Positions 17,000 through 25,618 of a stretch of 64,000 nt of DNA are shown here, one piece after another. The stretch's first letter is position 1. Every line of letters starts with the position of its first letter. This DNA is from Algoriphagus formosus (GTDB lineage Bacteria; Bacteroidota; Bacteroidia; Cytophagales; Cyclobacteriaceae). Where the stretch lies: assembly GCF_002807035.1 (NCBI RefSeq), contig NZ_NIUC01000002.1:305477-369476 (forward strand), given 5' to 3'. Made by a program: the position numbers and the translations under genes. Below the pieces are notes generated by a model. It was not told where the DNA came from and did no database searches. It worked only from the letters and a program-made list of their open reading frames with translations.

Positions 17000-18499
17000 A
17001 TGAGCAACCTCAAAAAACTAGCCGGTCAGACTGCGATCTATGGTCTCAGCAGTATTTTGGGCCGCTCGATCAATTTTTTACTGATCATCGTCTACACCGC
17101 ATACCTGAGCAAAAACGCTCTAGGTGCTTTTACAGGTATTTATGCGCTGATTGGATTTTTGAACATCATCTTCACCTACGGGATGGAGACGAGCTTTTTC
17201 AGATTTGCTACCGGTAAAAACCTCGATCCAAAGCGGGTCTACAATAATGCCCAAAGTCTCTTGGTTGGGACTTCATTGGTCTTGGGTACGGGCATTTACC
17301 TCCTGGCTCCACAACTCGCAAACTGGATGGACTATCCGGGCCAAGCCTATTTATTTCGCTGGATGGCCTTGATTTTGACTTTTGATGCAGTCTTGGCTAT
17401 CCCTTTTGCGAAGCTAAGACTAGACAATAAAGCCTTGACATTTGCCGCAGCCAAATTGACCAACATTACCTTAAATGTCGGATTCAATTTGCTACTGATT
17501 ATCGCCATTCCGATGTGGATAGATCAGGGAGTTATTGCCGAAGGATTCTGGGGTTACCGATCGGACTGGGGGGTTGAATACATTCTTTTGGCAAATCTCC
17601 TCGCCAATGGCTTGATTATTCCTTTTGTCTGGTGGAAAGCGGGCTTTTTCAGTCCAAAACTGGAAAAAAGCATCCTTCAGCCGATGTGGAAATATGCCTT
17701 GCCCCTGCTCTTCATGGGTTTGGCAGGAGTTACCAATGAGTTGGTCTCTCGGCTACTTTTCGAATACATTCTACCCGAAAATTTCTATCCGGGCCTGAGC
17801 AGTCGTGATGCAGCTGGAGTCTTTGGCGCCAACTTCAAATTAGCGATACTGATGAATCTAGTCATTCAAGCTTTCAAATATGCAGCCGAGCCATTCTTCT
17901 TTCGGGAGTCAGGAAATAAAAATTCTCCAGAACTCTATGCGCGGGTCATGCATGCATTTATCATTTTCTGCAGCCTATTGATGATCGCAATATCTGTCAA
18001 TCTTGAATGGATGGGACCACTATTTCTTCGAAGTGAAGGCTATGCAGAGGGCTTATACATTGTCCCCGTTTTATTGATGGGATACCTGCTTCTGGGTGTT
18101 TATTTCAATCTTTCCATTTGGTTCAAAATCACCGACAAGACTCAATATAGTTTCTGGATCACTTTTATTGGTGCCTTGGTGAGTATTGTAGTCGTGATCC
18201 TTTTGGTACCGATTTATGGTTTTATGGGCGCTGCTCTAAGTACCTTGGCCTGTTATGTTGTGATGTCAGTGATTTGCTTTGTTTTTGGTCAAAAGTTTTA
18301 CCCCATTCCCTATCAGACCGGAAAAGACCTCGCCTATTTGTTGATTGCATTTGGGCTCAGTTATTTGGGATTTTGGTTCAGTACCGAATCCGAAATTCTC
18401 TCTTTTTTCCTTAAAAACGCCTTCCTGATTACTTTCATAATCCTGATTCTGGTCCTAGAACGCAAAGAACTCATCCGATTTTTGGCAAAAAAGGGTTAA
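17000..18499 (+). CDS. Lipopolysaccharide/oligosaccharide flippase (Wzx-like, MOP superfamily)
   Basis: A 499-residue inner-membrane protein with about 14 hydrophobic helices. The N-terminal pattern KKLAGQTAIYGLSSILGRSIN and FGMETSFFRFA-like segment (here YGMETSFFRFATG) are typical of the polysaccharide biosynthesis/Wzx branch of the MOP superfamily. Such proteins flip undecaprenyl-linked oligosaccharides to the periplasm. The cargo is unknown. It starts 18 bases after the enoyl-CoA hydratase stop. In related genomes a Wzx-like gene often precedes a TPR, DUF4292 and M23 gene, and that order is seen here. Confidence 0.88.
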   Translation: MSNLKKLAGQTAIYGLSSILGRSINFLLIIVYTAYLSKNALGAFTGIYALIGFLNIIFTYGMETSFFRFATGKNLDPKRVYNNAQSLLVGTSLVLGTGIYLLAPQLANWMDYPGQAYLFRWMALILTFDAVLAIPFAKLRLDNKALTFAAAKLTNITLNVGFNLLLIIAIPMWIDQGVIAEGFWGYRSDWGVEYILLANLLANGLIIPFVWWKAGFFSPKLEKSILQPMWKYALPLLFMGLAGVTNELVSRLLFEYILPENFYPGLSSRDAAGVFGANFKLAILMNLVIQAFKYAAEPFFFRESGNKNSPELYARVMHAFIIFCSLLMIAISVNLEWMGPLFLRSEGYAEGLYIVPVLLMGYLLLGVYFNLSIWFKITDKTQYSFWITFIGALVSIVVVILLVPIYGFMGAALSTLACYVVMSVICFVFGQKFYPIPYQTGKDLAYLLIAFGLSYLGFWFSTESEILSFFLKNAFLITFIILILVLERKELIRFLAKKG

Positions 18500-18550
18500 A
18501 AACTCTTATCGAAGGGATGATTTGTCAAGGACTGCTGTTGCAATAATTCA

Positions 18551-18579
18551 ATGCCTTTCGGCAAAAGGCATTATGTTTG
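18551..18579 (+). promoter_or_regulatory. Hairpin plus TATGTTTG box before the TPR gene
   Basis: ATGCCTTT (18551-18558) and AAAGGCAT (18564-18571) form a perfect eight-base stem with loop CGGCA. The stem is immediately followed by TATGTTTG (18572-18579), a full match to the Bacteroidota -7 box. The palindrome occupies the spacer where a repressor would act; no good -33 TTTG is seen. It could also end transcription of the flippase, although it has no T-run. Confidence 0.4.
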
Positions 18580-18609
18580 TAACTCAAAGAGTAAAGGGAA
18601 AAAATCACC

Positions 18610-20340
18610 GTGCACATTCATAGATTATTGCTTGTTCTGGCACTTCTTTTTTCAGGAAGCATCGCCCAAGGACAAGTCCAAAAAAAACTTTCAAAAAAGG
18701 AGCGAAAAATCCAGGAGCAGGAAGCACTGGCAGACCGGAATTTCATCGAGGGCACCAAGCAATTGGCCTTGGGTGAGTTTGAGAAAGCCTTTGTCTATTT
18801 GCAGCGAGCCTTGGAGCTAAATCCTGATGAGCCTGCAATTCACTATAAAATCGCAGAAATCTACACCCGCGCCAATGACCCAGAAAAGGCTCTTCCTTAT
18901 GCGAAGGAGGCTGTAAGACTTGATTCTGAAAATAAATATTACGCCTTGATGGTTGCAGAGATCTACAATAATCTCCAACAACCGCTAAGAGCAGCAGAAA
19001 TACTCGATCAACTCACTGCCGACGGAGAGAGCAATCAGCAATATAATTTGGACTTAGCTTCCATTTATTTACAAGCTGGGGAATTTGACAAAGCTTTGGT
19101 CGTGCTGGATCGTGCAGAGCGGTATTTCGGTGTAATGGAGCCCATTACCCAACAAAAACAGCGAATTTATCTCCGTAAAAACCAACTCGATCAGGCGATT
19201 GAGGAAGGTGAGCGCCTGATCGAAGCCAGACCTGGAAATCCTCAATTTGTCTTGGGCTTGGTTGAAATACTATTCAACAACAACCGTCTGGACCAAGCCA
19301 TTGAATTGGTGAATGAGGAAATTGAAAAGTATCCCAATCAGCCTGAACTTCAAATGGCAGCTTATACCCTACTAAAATCAAAAGGGGATACTGATAAATC
19401 CACCGAATATCTGTTTAGCGCATTCGCCAGCCCTGATTTGGACCCGGATTCAAAAGCCAGAGCCTTTGCAGGTATTTTGAATGAAATAAGCACGCCTGAG
19501 CGAGAGCGAATTCTAGATTCATTGACTGTTTTGATGCGGGCAGATGAAGCAAATAATGCAGCCATCTATGAAACGCTTGGAGATAGAGAGTCCAAGGAAA
19601 AGCGGATTCCAGAAAGTGTAGCGCTGTATAAAAAATCCTTGGATTTGAACCCTTCAAACCCGAGGATTTTAGAGCAAGTCATTCTCAATTCATTTGGAGA
19701 AAATGCCGATCTACAAGGCCTGGAAAAATACACCATCATGGGAGTGGACGAATTTCCGGAAAGCCCTCAGTTTTGGTTTTATGATGGTGTGGTCAAATCC
19801 GCTTTGCAAAAGGACAGTTCTGCTGTAAAATCCCTCCAAAAAGCCATTGACCTGAACTCCGGGCAAAATGATCAATTGGATCAAGTTGCTTTTGGGTCCT
19901 TGGGTAGCTCGCTATACAATCTCGGACAAAAAGACTCCTCCTTTGTCTACTTTGACAAGGCTCTACAAATCAATCCAAATGATGAGCAGGTACTGAATAA
20001 TTACGCCTACTTCCTCTCCTTGGAAAAGAGAAACTTGGAGAAGGCTAAAGAAATGGCAGCCAAAGTTGTCAAGCGATTTCCAGAAAATGGCACTTTTTTG
20101 GATACGTATGCTTGGGTGCTTTTCCAGCTAGGTGAGTATGAGGATGCCTATCTATACATGGAAAAGGCACTTCAAAGCGAAACCGAGCCTAGCGGAGTTC
20201 TTTTGGAGCATTTTGGCGATATTTTGTATCATTTGGGCAAAAAATCAGAAGCCATTAGCTATTGGGAAAAAGCAGCTGATAGTCCGGAAGCATCCGAAAA
20301 ACTACCAATGAAGATTAGAGACAGAAAATATTATGAATAG
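18610..20340 (+). CDS. Tetratricopeptide-repeat protein with signal peptide
   Basis: A 576-residue periplasmic or envelope protein starting with GTG. A signal peptide covers about residues 1-23 (MHIHRLLLVLALLFSGSIAQGQ). The remainder is almost wholly TPR helices, for example ALGEFEKAFVYLQRALELNPDEP, YLQAGEFDKALVVLDRAE and YFDKALQINPNDEQVLNNYAY. TPR arrays bind peptides or proteins, so it is likely a scaffold in an envelope assembly. Its last codons overlap the DUF4292 lipoprotein gene by eight bases, and the EnvC-like gene follows directly, pointing to a joint role in outer-membrane or cell-wall work. No enzymatic motif is seen. Confidence 0.88.
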   Translation: MHIHRLLLVLALLFSGSIAQGQVQKKLSKKERKIQEQEALADRNFIEGTKQLALGEFEKAFVYLQRALELNPDEPAIHYKIAEIYTRANDPEKALPYAKEAVRLDSENKYYALMVAEIYNNLQQPLRAAEILDQLTADGESNQQYNLDLASIYLQAGEFDKALVVLDRAERYFGVMEPITQQKQRIYLRKNQLDQAIEEGERLIEARPGNPQFVLGLVEILFNNNRLDQAIELVNEEIEKYPNQPELQMAAYTLLKSKGDTDKSTEYLFSAFASPDLDPDSKARAFAGILNEISTPERERILDSLTVLMRADEANNAAIYETLGDRESKEKRIPESVALYKKSLDLNPSNPRILEQVILNSFGENADLQGLEKYTIMGVDEFPESPQFWFYDGVVKSALQKDSSAVKSLQKAIDLNSGQNDQLDQVAFGSLGSSLYNLGQKDSSFVYFDKALQINPNDEQVLNNYAYFLSLEKRNLEKAKEMAAKVVKRFPENGTFLDTYAWVLFQLGEYEDAYLYMEKALQSETEPSGVLLEHFGDILYHLGKKSEAISYWEKAADSPEASEKLPMKIRDRKYYE

Positions 20341-21073
20341 ATTTTTAGGCACCAGCCTGATTCTTTTATTATTGATTTTTTCGGCCAGCTGTGCAAAAAA
20401 GGTCATCCCTTACCAATCGGATGGAAGGATGGAAAGCTTTCAGCCCAGCTATCCAAGCTATAATTATTTAAGTGCCCGGGCCAAGGTCATAATCGAAGAA
20501 GAGTCTGGAAAAGTCACTCGGGGCACGCTCAGTCTTCGCTCAAAAAAGGATTCAGTCCTTTGGTTTACCATTTCTCCGGGTCTAGGAATGGAAGCAGTAA
20601 GGGGCTTGATTACTCAAGAAAAAATCCAAATCAAGGACCGAATCGGAAAAGAGGATATCAACCTGACCTTTGGAGAGTTCAAAAATTATTACGGCTTGGA
20701 CTTGTCCTTAGACCTTTTCCAAAATATCCTTTGGGCAAATCCTCCATTTCGCTTTGACTACAGTGACCGCTTACTTCGGGTCAAATCTCAATATGAGTTG
20801 ACGCAAGTGCGAAACCAAGTGAGGTATTTCAGCAAAATCGGAACGGAGAGTGCAAAGGTCATCGAACTGGCGGGAAATTCACTCGACGACAGAGGTTCTT
20901 TACTTGCAAGTTTTGATGGATTTCAGGAAGTAGATGGTCAGCCATTCCCTTCCGAGACACTCTACAAACTTGTTTATCAGCTTAGTACAGGATCTCAAAA
21001 TACTATCTTACATGTGGACTGGACCTCCATCACTTTGGAAGACGAACCATTGAATTTTCCTTTCAAATTTTGA
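20333..21073 (+). CDS. DUF4292 lipoprotein, LolB-like candidate
   Basis: A 246-residue lipoprotein with signal and lipobox LLLIFSASC (Cys at residue 20). The mature part has the DUF4292 pattern: ARAKVIIEEESGK, LSLRSKKDSVLWFTISPGLGMEAVRGLI, IQIKDRIGKE. Alternating strands with a basic KKDS turn and an LG-EA-R motif recall LolA/LolB, the lipoprotein carriers of the outer membrane, but that link is fold-level inference. It overlaps the TPR gene by eight bases and its stop overlaps the EnvC-like start by one base (TGATG). The tight coupling suggests one assembly unit. Confidence 0.85.
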   Translation: MNRFLGTSLILLLLIFSASCAKKVIPYQSDGRMESFQPSYPSYNYLSARAKVIIEEESGKVTRGTLSLRSKKDSVLWFTISPGLGMEAVRGLITQEKIQIKDRIGKEDINLTFGEFKNYYGLDLSLDLFQNILWANPPFRFDYSDRLLRVKSQYELTQVRNQVRYFSKIGTESAKVIELAGNSLDDRGSLLASFDGFQEVDGQPFPSETLYKLVYQLSTGSQNTILHVDWTSITLEDEPLNFPFKF

Positions 21074-22326
21074 TGAAAAACACTTCATATCGACTTTTTC
21101 TGATTACCTGCTTAGCCTTGATAAGCATGGCCGCCTTGTCCCCGGTGCAAGCGCAAACTTCACGGACGCGAGCGGATTTGGAACGGGAAAAAGCAGAAAT
21201 CCAAGCCAAACTGAAGGAATTTGACGCTATTCTTCGGCAGACAACTGCCAATAAAAAAGAAACCATTGGCTCACTTAATGCAGTCACGAGGCAATATCAG
21301 ACTCAGTCACGCCTAGTCAGCACTCTCGACCGAGAGGTGAAAGTATTGGATAGCGAAATCCAAAAAAATGAGGATGATATCAATCGTCTGGAAAATGACC
21401 TGAAGGAATTGAAGGCTGAATATGCCCGGATGATTTACAATTCATCCAAACTCAATCGAAACTTATCCATTGTTGCTTTTGTATTCAGCTCCAATAATTT
21501 CAATCAGCTTTACATGCGTTTGAAATACTTGAAGCAATACACAGATAGTAGAAAACAGCAGGCTGCACAAATCCAAGCCCTTAGTCTAGAACTGGCTAAG
21601 GAAAAAGAGCAGCTCGAAATCCGAAAGCAGGACAAAGAAAAAATCCTGGCGGAGGCCCAGCGTGAGCGTCAGAAGCTGGAGGCTATGCGGAGAGAGCAAC
21701 AAGGAATCGTCAATACCCTTACCAAAAAGGAAAAGAGTATCAGAAGTCAAATCACGGCTACCAAAAAACAGCAACAACAACTCGAGTCCATGATCCGTAA
21801 AGCTATTGAGGAGGAGATCCGACTAGCTGAGGCGGCTGCTAAAAAAGAAAACAGTACAGCAACCAAAGCTGCAGGTAGCAGTTTACCGATGACTCCTGAA
21901 GTAGCGGCACTTTCCAGCTCCTTTGCTGGAAACAGAGGCAGACTCCCATGGCCTGTAGAAACGGGCTTTATTTCCCAAACCTACGGAGACCATCCTCACC
22001 CGACATTACGAGGCATTACAGTGCCCAGTGACGGGATCAATATACGGACACAGCCGAATTCAAATGTCAGGACGGTCTTTGACGGAACAGTCGCCAAGGT
22101 AGCATCCATGCCCGGCTATGGCGAAACCGTTCTCATCAAACATGGTGAATATTATACCTTGTACACCAAGCTTCAGTCCACTTCTGTAAAAGTTGGTCAA
22201 GTTGTCAAGGCAAAAGACGTAATTGGACGAGTAGCTACCAATTCGGATGGAGAAGCCGAAATTCATTTTCAAACCTGGAAAGGTCTTCAGAAAATGGATC
22301 CTGCCTCATGGATTTCATCCCGGTAG
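21073..22326 (+). CDS. EnvC-like murein hydrolase activator with degenerate LytM domain
   Basis: A 417-residue periplasmic protein: signal peptide (about 1-27, ending VQAQ), a long charged coiled coil (about 30-250), then a LytM/M23-fold domain (about 300-417). That is the EnvC/NlpD architecture, whose members switch on cell-wall amidases during daughter-cell separation. The zinc ligands of active M23 enzymes are lost: the HxxxD site reads TLRGITVPSDG, the H-x-H site reads EIHFQTW with only one histidine, and the HG..Y.H site reads HGEYYTLYTKL. It is therefore predicted to be an activator, not a hydrolase. The ATG at 21073 is chosen; a TTG three bases earlier is unlikely. Confidence 0.88.
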   Translation: MKNTSYRLFLITCLALISMAALSPVQAQTSRTRADLEREKAEIQAKLKEFDAILRQTTANKKETIGSLNAVTRQYQTQSRLVSTLDREVKVLDSEIQKNEDDINRLENDLKELKAEYARMIYNSSKLNRNLSIVAFVFSSNNFNQLYMRLKYLKQYTDSRKQQAAQIQALSLELAKEKEQLEIRKQDKEKILAEAQRERQKLEAMRREQQGIVNTLTKKEKSIRSQITATKKQQQQLESMIRKAIEEEIRLAEAAAKKENSTATKAAGSSLPMTPEVAALSSSFAGNRGRLPWPVETGFISQTYGDHPHPTLRGITVPSDGINIRTQPNSNVRTVFDGTVAKVASMPGYGETVLIKHGEYYTLYTKLQSTSVKVGQVVKAKDVIGRVATNSDGEAEIHFQTWKGLQKMDPASWISSR

Positions 22327-22376
22327 TGTAAAAATCCGTATATTCAAGAAAAACAATCGAAGAGTCTCATAGCTTC

Positions 22377-22407
22377 TTTGTCCATGCCAAGGACAATAGT
22401 ATCTTTG
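22377..22407 (+). promoter_or_regulatory. Bacteroidota-type promoter for tatA
   Basis: TTTG at 22377-22380, a 19-base spacer, and TATCTTTG at 22400-22407. Both boxes match the primary sigma consensus. The tatA ATG is 30 bases further on. Confidence 0.75.
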
Positions 22408-22437
22408 TGGCTACATTTACCCTAAATCAAATTAACT

Positions 22438-22635
22438 ATGGCAACATTGGGTTTCTTTCAAAATATGGGTGGCGGATCGATCGTCCTGATCGTTTTGGTC
22501 ATTCTTCTCCTATTTGGAGCAAAGCGAATTCCTGAACTAGCTAGAGGTCTTGGACGCGGTATCCGTGAGTTCAAAGACGCTACTAAAGATATTCAAAATG
22601 ATCTCGAAGAGGGATTGAAGGATAAGAAAAAGTAA
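22438..22635 (+). CDS. tatA: Twin-arginine translocase subunit TatA/E
   Basis: A 65-residue protein with one N-terminal membrane helix (about residues 12-27), the FGAKRIPELARGLGRGIREFK hinge and amphipathic helix, and a charged C-terminal tail. This is the TatA/E form, which oligomerises around TatBC to pass folded proteins across the inner membrane. The length is typical for Bacteroidota. It has its own promoter, separating it from the EnvC-like gene 111 bases upstream. tatC is not in the window. Confidence 0.95.
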   Translation: MATLGFFQNMGGGSIVLIVLVILLLFGAKRIPELARGLGRGIREFKDATKDIQNDLEEGLKDKKK

Positions 22636-22648
22636 TTCCTTAATCTCT

Positions 22649-24085
22649 GTGACGTTGGAAAAATTTATTTCATTCGGGGAAATTCAAAAATCCCTCGAAA
22701 AAGGAGAAACGAATTGTCTTTCAATCGTTCAGTACTACCTCAACAACATTCAGACGAAGGCGCACTTAAACGCCTTCGTCGAAGTTTATGAGCAATCAGC
22801 TCTTGCCCAAGCAAACCGCGTAGATGCAAAACTTGCAGCCGGAAAGGCTGGCAAACTCGCAGGAATGGTCATTGGCATCAAGGATGTCCTATGCTATGCA
22901 GGCCACGAATCCAATGCATCTTCGTCCATCCTACAAGGCTACGAATCACAATACACTTGCACAGCTGTACAACGCCTGATTGATCAAGATGCGATCATAA
23001 TTGGGCGACTGAACTGTGATGAATTTGGAATGGGCAGTTCCAATGAAAACTCTTCCCATGGAAAAGTCCTGAATGCACTTGATGAATCCCGAGTTCCCGG
23101 TGGTTCCTCAGGAGGTTCTGCCGTGGCTGTTCAAGCAAATCTTTGTACCGTCTCACTAGGAACGGACACAGGAGGATCGGTCAGACAGCCAGCAGCTTTC
23201 ACCGGAGTAATTGGCTCTAAACCAACTTATTCCCGCGTTTCCAGATGGGGATTAATCGCCTATGCTTCTTCTTTTGATACAATCGGCGTTTTTTCTCAAA
23301 CCATACAAGACAATGCCCTTGTCATGGAAGTGATCGCAGGGCATGATGAGTGGGATAACACTTCCTCTCGAAAGCCAGTACTTCCATACAGTCAACTTTT
23401 GCATTTTGACAAGAAGGTAAAGATTGCATATCTGAAAGAAGCTTTGGAGTCTCCCATGCTACAAGCGGAAATCAAAAAAAACACAGAGTCTGTTCTTAAA
23501 AATCTTGAATCCGACGGACATCAAGTAGAGGCTGTAGATTTTCCACTTTTAGAATACATTCTCCCGACATACTACATTCTCACTACAGCTGAGGCTAGCT
23601 CCAATCTGTCCCGATTTGATGGAGTCAAATATGGATATCGAAGTCCAAATACACATAATCTTGAGTCCATGTACAAGCTCAGCCGCAGCGAGGGCTTCGG
23701 TGAGGAAGTGAAGCGAAGGATTATGCTGGGGACTTTTGTTTTGAGTGCCAGCTATTATGATGCGTATTTTACCAAGGCTCAAAAGGTCCGCAGACTGATT
23801 AAAGAATTTACCGAGTCACTTTTGGATGATTTTGATTATATTATCATGCCGACTACGCCTACCACGGCGTTTAAATTCGGAGAGCATAGTGATGATCCTG
23901 TATCCATGTACTTAGAAGACCTTTTCACCGTGCAGGCTTCAGTTTCTGGAGTACCAGCCATTTCAGTCCCGAATGGTAAAGATCAAAATGGTATGCCAAT
24001 TGGAATTCAAGTCATCACCAATTCCTTCAAAGAGGCAGATTTATTCTCTTTTTGTAACTATTTGAACCAAAAAACCGAAAAATAA
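22649..24085 (+). CDS. gatA: Amidase-signature protein, Glu-tRNA(Gln) amidotransferase subunit A
   Basis: A 478-residue amidase-signature enzyme. The Ser-cisSer-Lys triad is intact: Lys78 in GIKDV, Ser153 in GGSSGGS and Ser177 in GTDTGGSVRQP. The sequence GSSNENSSHGKVLNALD and VPGGSSGGSAVAV match GatA of the GatCAB complex, which converts Glu-tRNA(Gln) to Gln-tRNA(Gln). The length fits. gatB and gatC are not nearby, as is common when the subunits are dispersed. It starts with GTG 13 bases after tatA, and the next gene follows three bases after its stop, so tatA-gatA-mltD-like are probably one transcript. Confidence 0.92.
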   Translation: MTLEKFISFGEIQKSLEKGETNCLSIVQYYLNNIQTKAHLNAFVEVYEQSALAQANRVDAKLAAGKAGKLAGMVIGIKDVLCYAGHESNASSSILQGYESQYTCTAVQRLIDQDAIIIGRLNCDEFGMGSSNENSSHGKVLNALDESRVPGGSSGGSAVAVQANLCTVSLGTDTGGSVRQPAAFTGVIGSKPTYSRVSRWGLIAYASSFDTIGVFSQTIQDNALVMEVIAGHDEWDNTSSRKPVLPYSQLLHFDKKVKIAYLKEALESPMLQAEIKKNTESVLKNLESDGHQVEAVDFPLLEYILPTYYILTTAEASSNLSRFDGVKYGYRSPNTHNLESMYKLSRSEGFGEEVKRRIMLGTFVLSASYYDAYFTKAQKVRRLIKEFTESLLDDFDYIIMPTTPTTAFKFGEHSDDPVSMYLEDLFTVQASVSGVPAISVPNGKDQNGMPIGIQVITNSFKEADLFSFCNYLNQKTEK

Positions 24086-24088
24086 ACC

Positions 24089-25492
24089 ATGACGGATCGC
24101 AACTTGAAAATATTTATTCTGATTGTTTTCACCTTCAGTCTATCTATTTCTACTGCTTTCCCTCAGGAAAATGAGCTAGTGGCTCCGGATCTTTTTGATG
24201 AAAACTTGGTTCAGCCTAATTATCACTACGAATACATCCCTGATTTTACATACGATCTAATCAAGGAGCGTGTAGATAAGATGGACAGCGAAATGTCCTT
24301 CGAATTGAACGATCGAATTTTCTCTTTTATCCAATATTTCACCGTCCGAAATCGCGACTACACCAAAATGGTTTTAGCTCGCAAAGACTTATTCTTTCCG
24401 CTTTTTGAGGAGACTTTGGCAGAGCATGAAATGCCGGACGACATCAAGTATTTATCCATCATAGAGTCAGGGCTTGACCCTCAAATTCGCTCCCGGGTTG
24501 GAGCTATGGGCCTTTGGCAATTTATGCCAGCCACAGGTCGAATGTATGGTATGGATATCAATTGGGATATTGATGAGCGAATGGATCCTGAACAATCCAC
24601 CGAAGCAGCTGCCAAATACCTAAAATCCCTGTATCGAATGTTTGGGGATTGGGAATTGGCACTCGCAGCTTACAATTGCGGTCCTGGAAACGTGAGAAAA
24701 GCCATCAGAAGATCCGGAGGCAAAAAGAAATTCTGGGAAATCTATAACTACCTGCCTCGAGAAACTCGTGGTTATGTTCCTCAATTTCAAGCGATGATGT
24801 ATATCCTTCGGCATTTAGATGCGCACAATCTACATCTCGAAGAACCCACTTATTCCTTCGCTACTGAATCCATTCGATTTGAAAGAGCCTTTACCTTGGA
24901 CAAGCTTTCAGAGCTTACCAACCTTTGTCTTAGCGATCTGGAAAAGCTAAATCCTGCCGTAAAACGTAGAAAAATACCCGAGAGCCACAAAAGCATGGCT
25001 ATCCGTGTTCCTGTCAATCAGGCAAATTTTGTAAAAGAAAACTTTGCTTGGATCGCTGATTCTTTGGGAAATGAGCTTCGCCCACTACTTGCAAGCGATA
25101 AACTCATTTACCGATCCGAAGATGAAAAACTGGACGAAATCGAGCGAAATACCATCACTTATCGCGTGCAAAGCGGAGATAATCTTGGGAAAATCGCGCA
25201 AAACTATCGCGTATCCGTTTCTCAAATCAAGGAATGGAACAACCTTTCCTCCAATCTGATACGAGTTGGACAGCGGCTTACATTGCACGCTCCTGAAGGT
25301 GCCGCTCCGTCAAGAACCATTGCAAAAGTTCAAACCAATTCGAACGGTCAAAAAACCTATGTCGTACAACCGGGAGATTCACTTTGGATCATTTCTCGGC
25401 GATTTGCAGGACTGACCGTAGACCAGTTGAAAAGACTGAACAACCTGAACTCCACTCAAATCAAGCCGGGACAACGACTCATCATTGGTTAA
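24089..25492 (+). CDS. Membrane-bound lytic transglycosylase D-like, two LysM domains
   Basis: A 467-residue secreted peptidoglycan lytic transglycosylase. After a signal peptide (about 1-25) comes a helical region, then the SLT family-1 domain with the catalytic glutamate Glu126 in SIIESGLDP, followed by GAMGLWQFMPATG and AAYNCGPGNV. Two LysM peptidoglycan-binding repeats close the protein: YRVQSGDNLGKIAQNY (about 352-396) and YVVQPGDSLWIISRRF (about 421-467). The order SLT-LysM-LysM is that of MltD. It cuts the glycan strand to form anhydro-muropeptides. It is translated directly after gatA. Confidence 0.93.
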   Translation: MTDRNLKIFILIVFTFSLSISTAFPQENELVAPDLFDENLVQPNYHYEYIPDFTYDLIKERVDKMDSEMSFELNDRIFSFIQYFTVRNRDYTKMVLARKDLFFPLFEETLAEHEMPDDIKYLSIIESGLDPQIRSRVGAMGLWQFMPATGRMYGMDINWDIDERMDPEQSTEAAAKYLKSLYRMFGDWELALAAYNCGPGNVRKAIRRSGGKKKFWEIYNYLPRETRGYVPQFQAMMYILRHLDAHNLHLEEPTYSFATESIRFERAFTLDKLSELTNLCLSDLEKLNPAVKRRKIPESHKSMAIRVPVNQANFVKENFAWIADSLGNELRPLLASDKLIYRSEDEKLDEIERNTITYRVQSGDNLGKIAQNYRVSVSQIKEWNNLSSNLIRVGQRLTLHAPEGAAPSRTIAKVQTNSNGQKTYVVQPGDSLWIISRRFAGLTVDQLKRLNNLNSTQIKPGQRLIIG

Positions 25493-25618
25493 TTTGACTG
25501 AGTTCACTCCCTAATTCTGTTAATTTTTTTTAACAAAATCCAAAAGTTCATAAGGGATTGAGTTTTCCCCTCGGAAAGTATTTATTTTACTTCCAACCAA
25601 ATAAAACCAAACAACTTA

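Noticed and set aside
25518..25535. TGTTAA/TTAACA hairpin after the MltD-like gene
   Set aside because: Stem is short and A/T only, with the T-run inside the loop; not convincing as a terminator.
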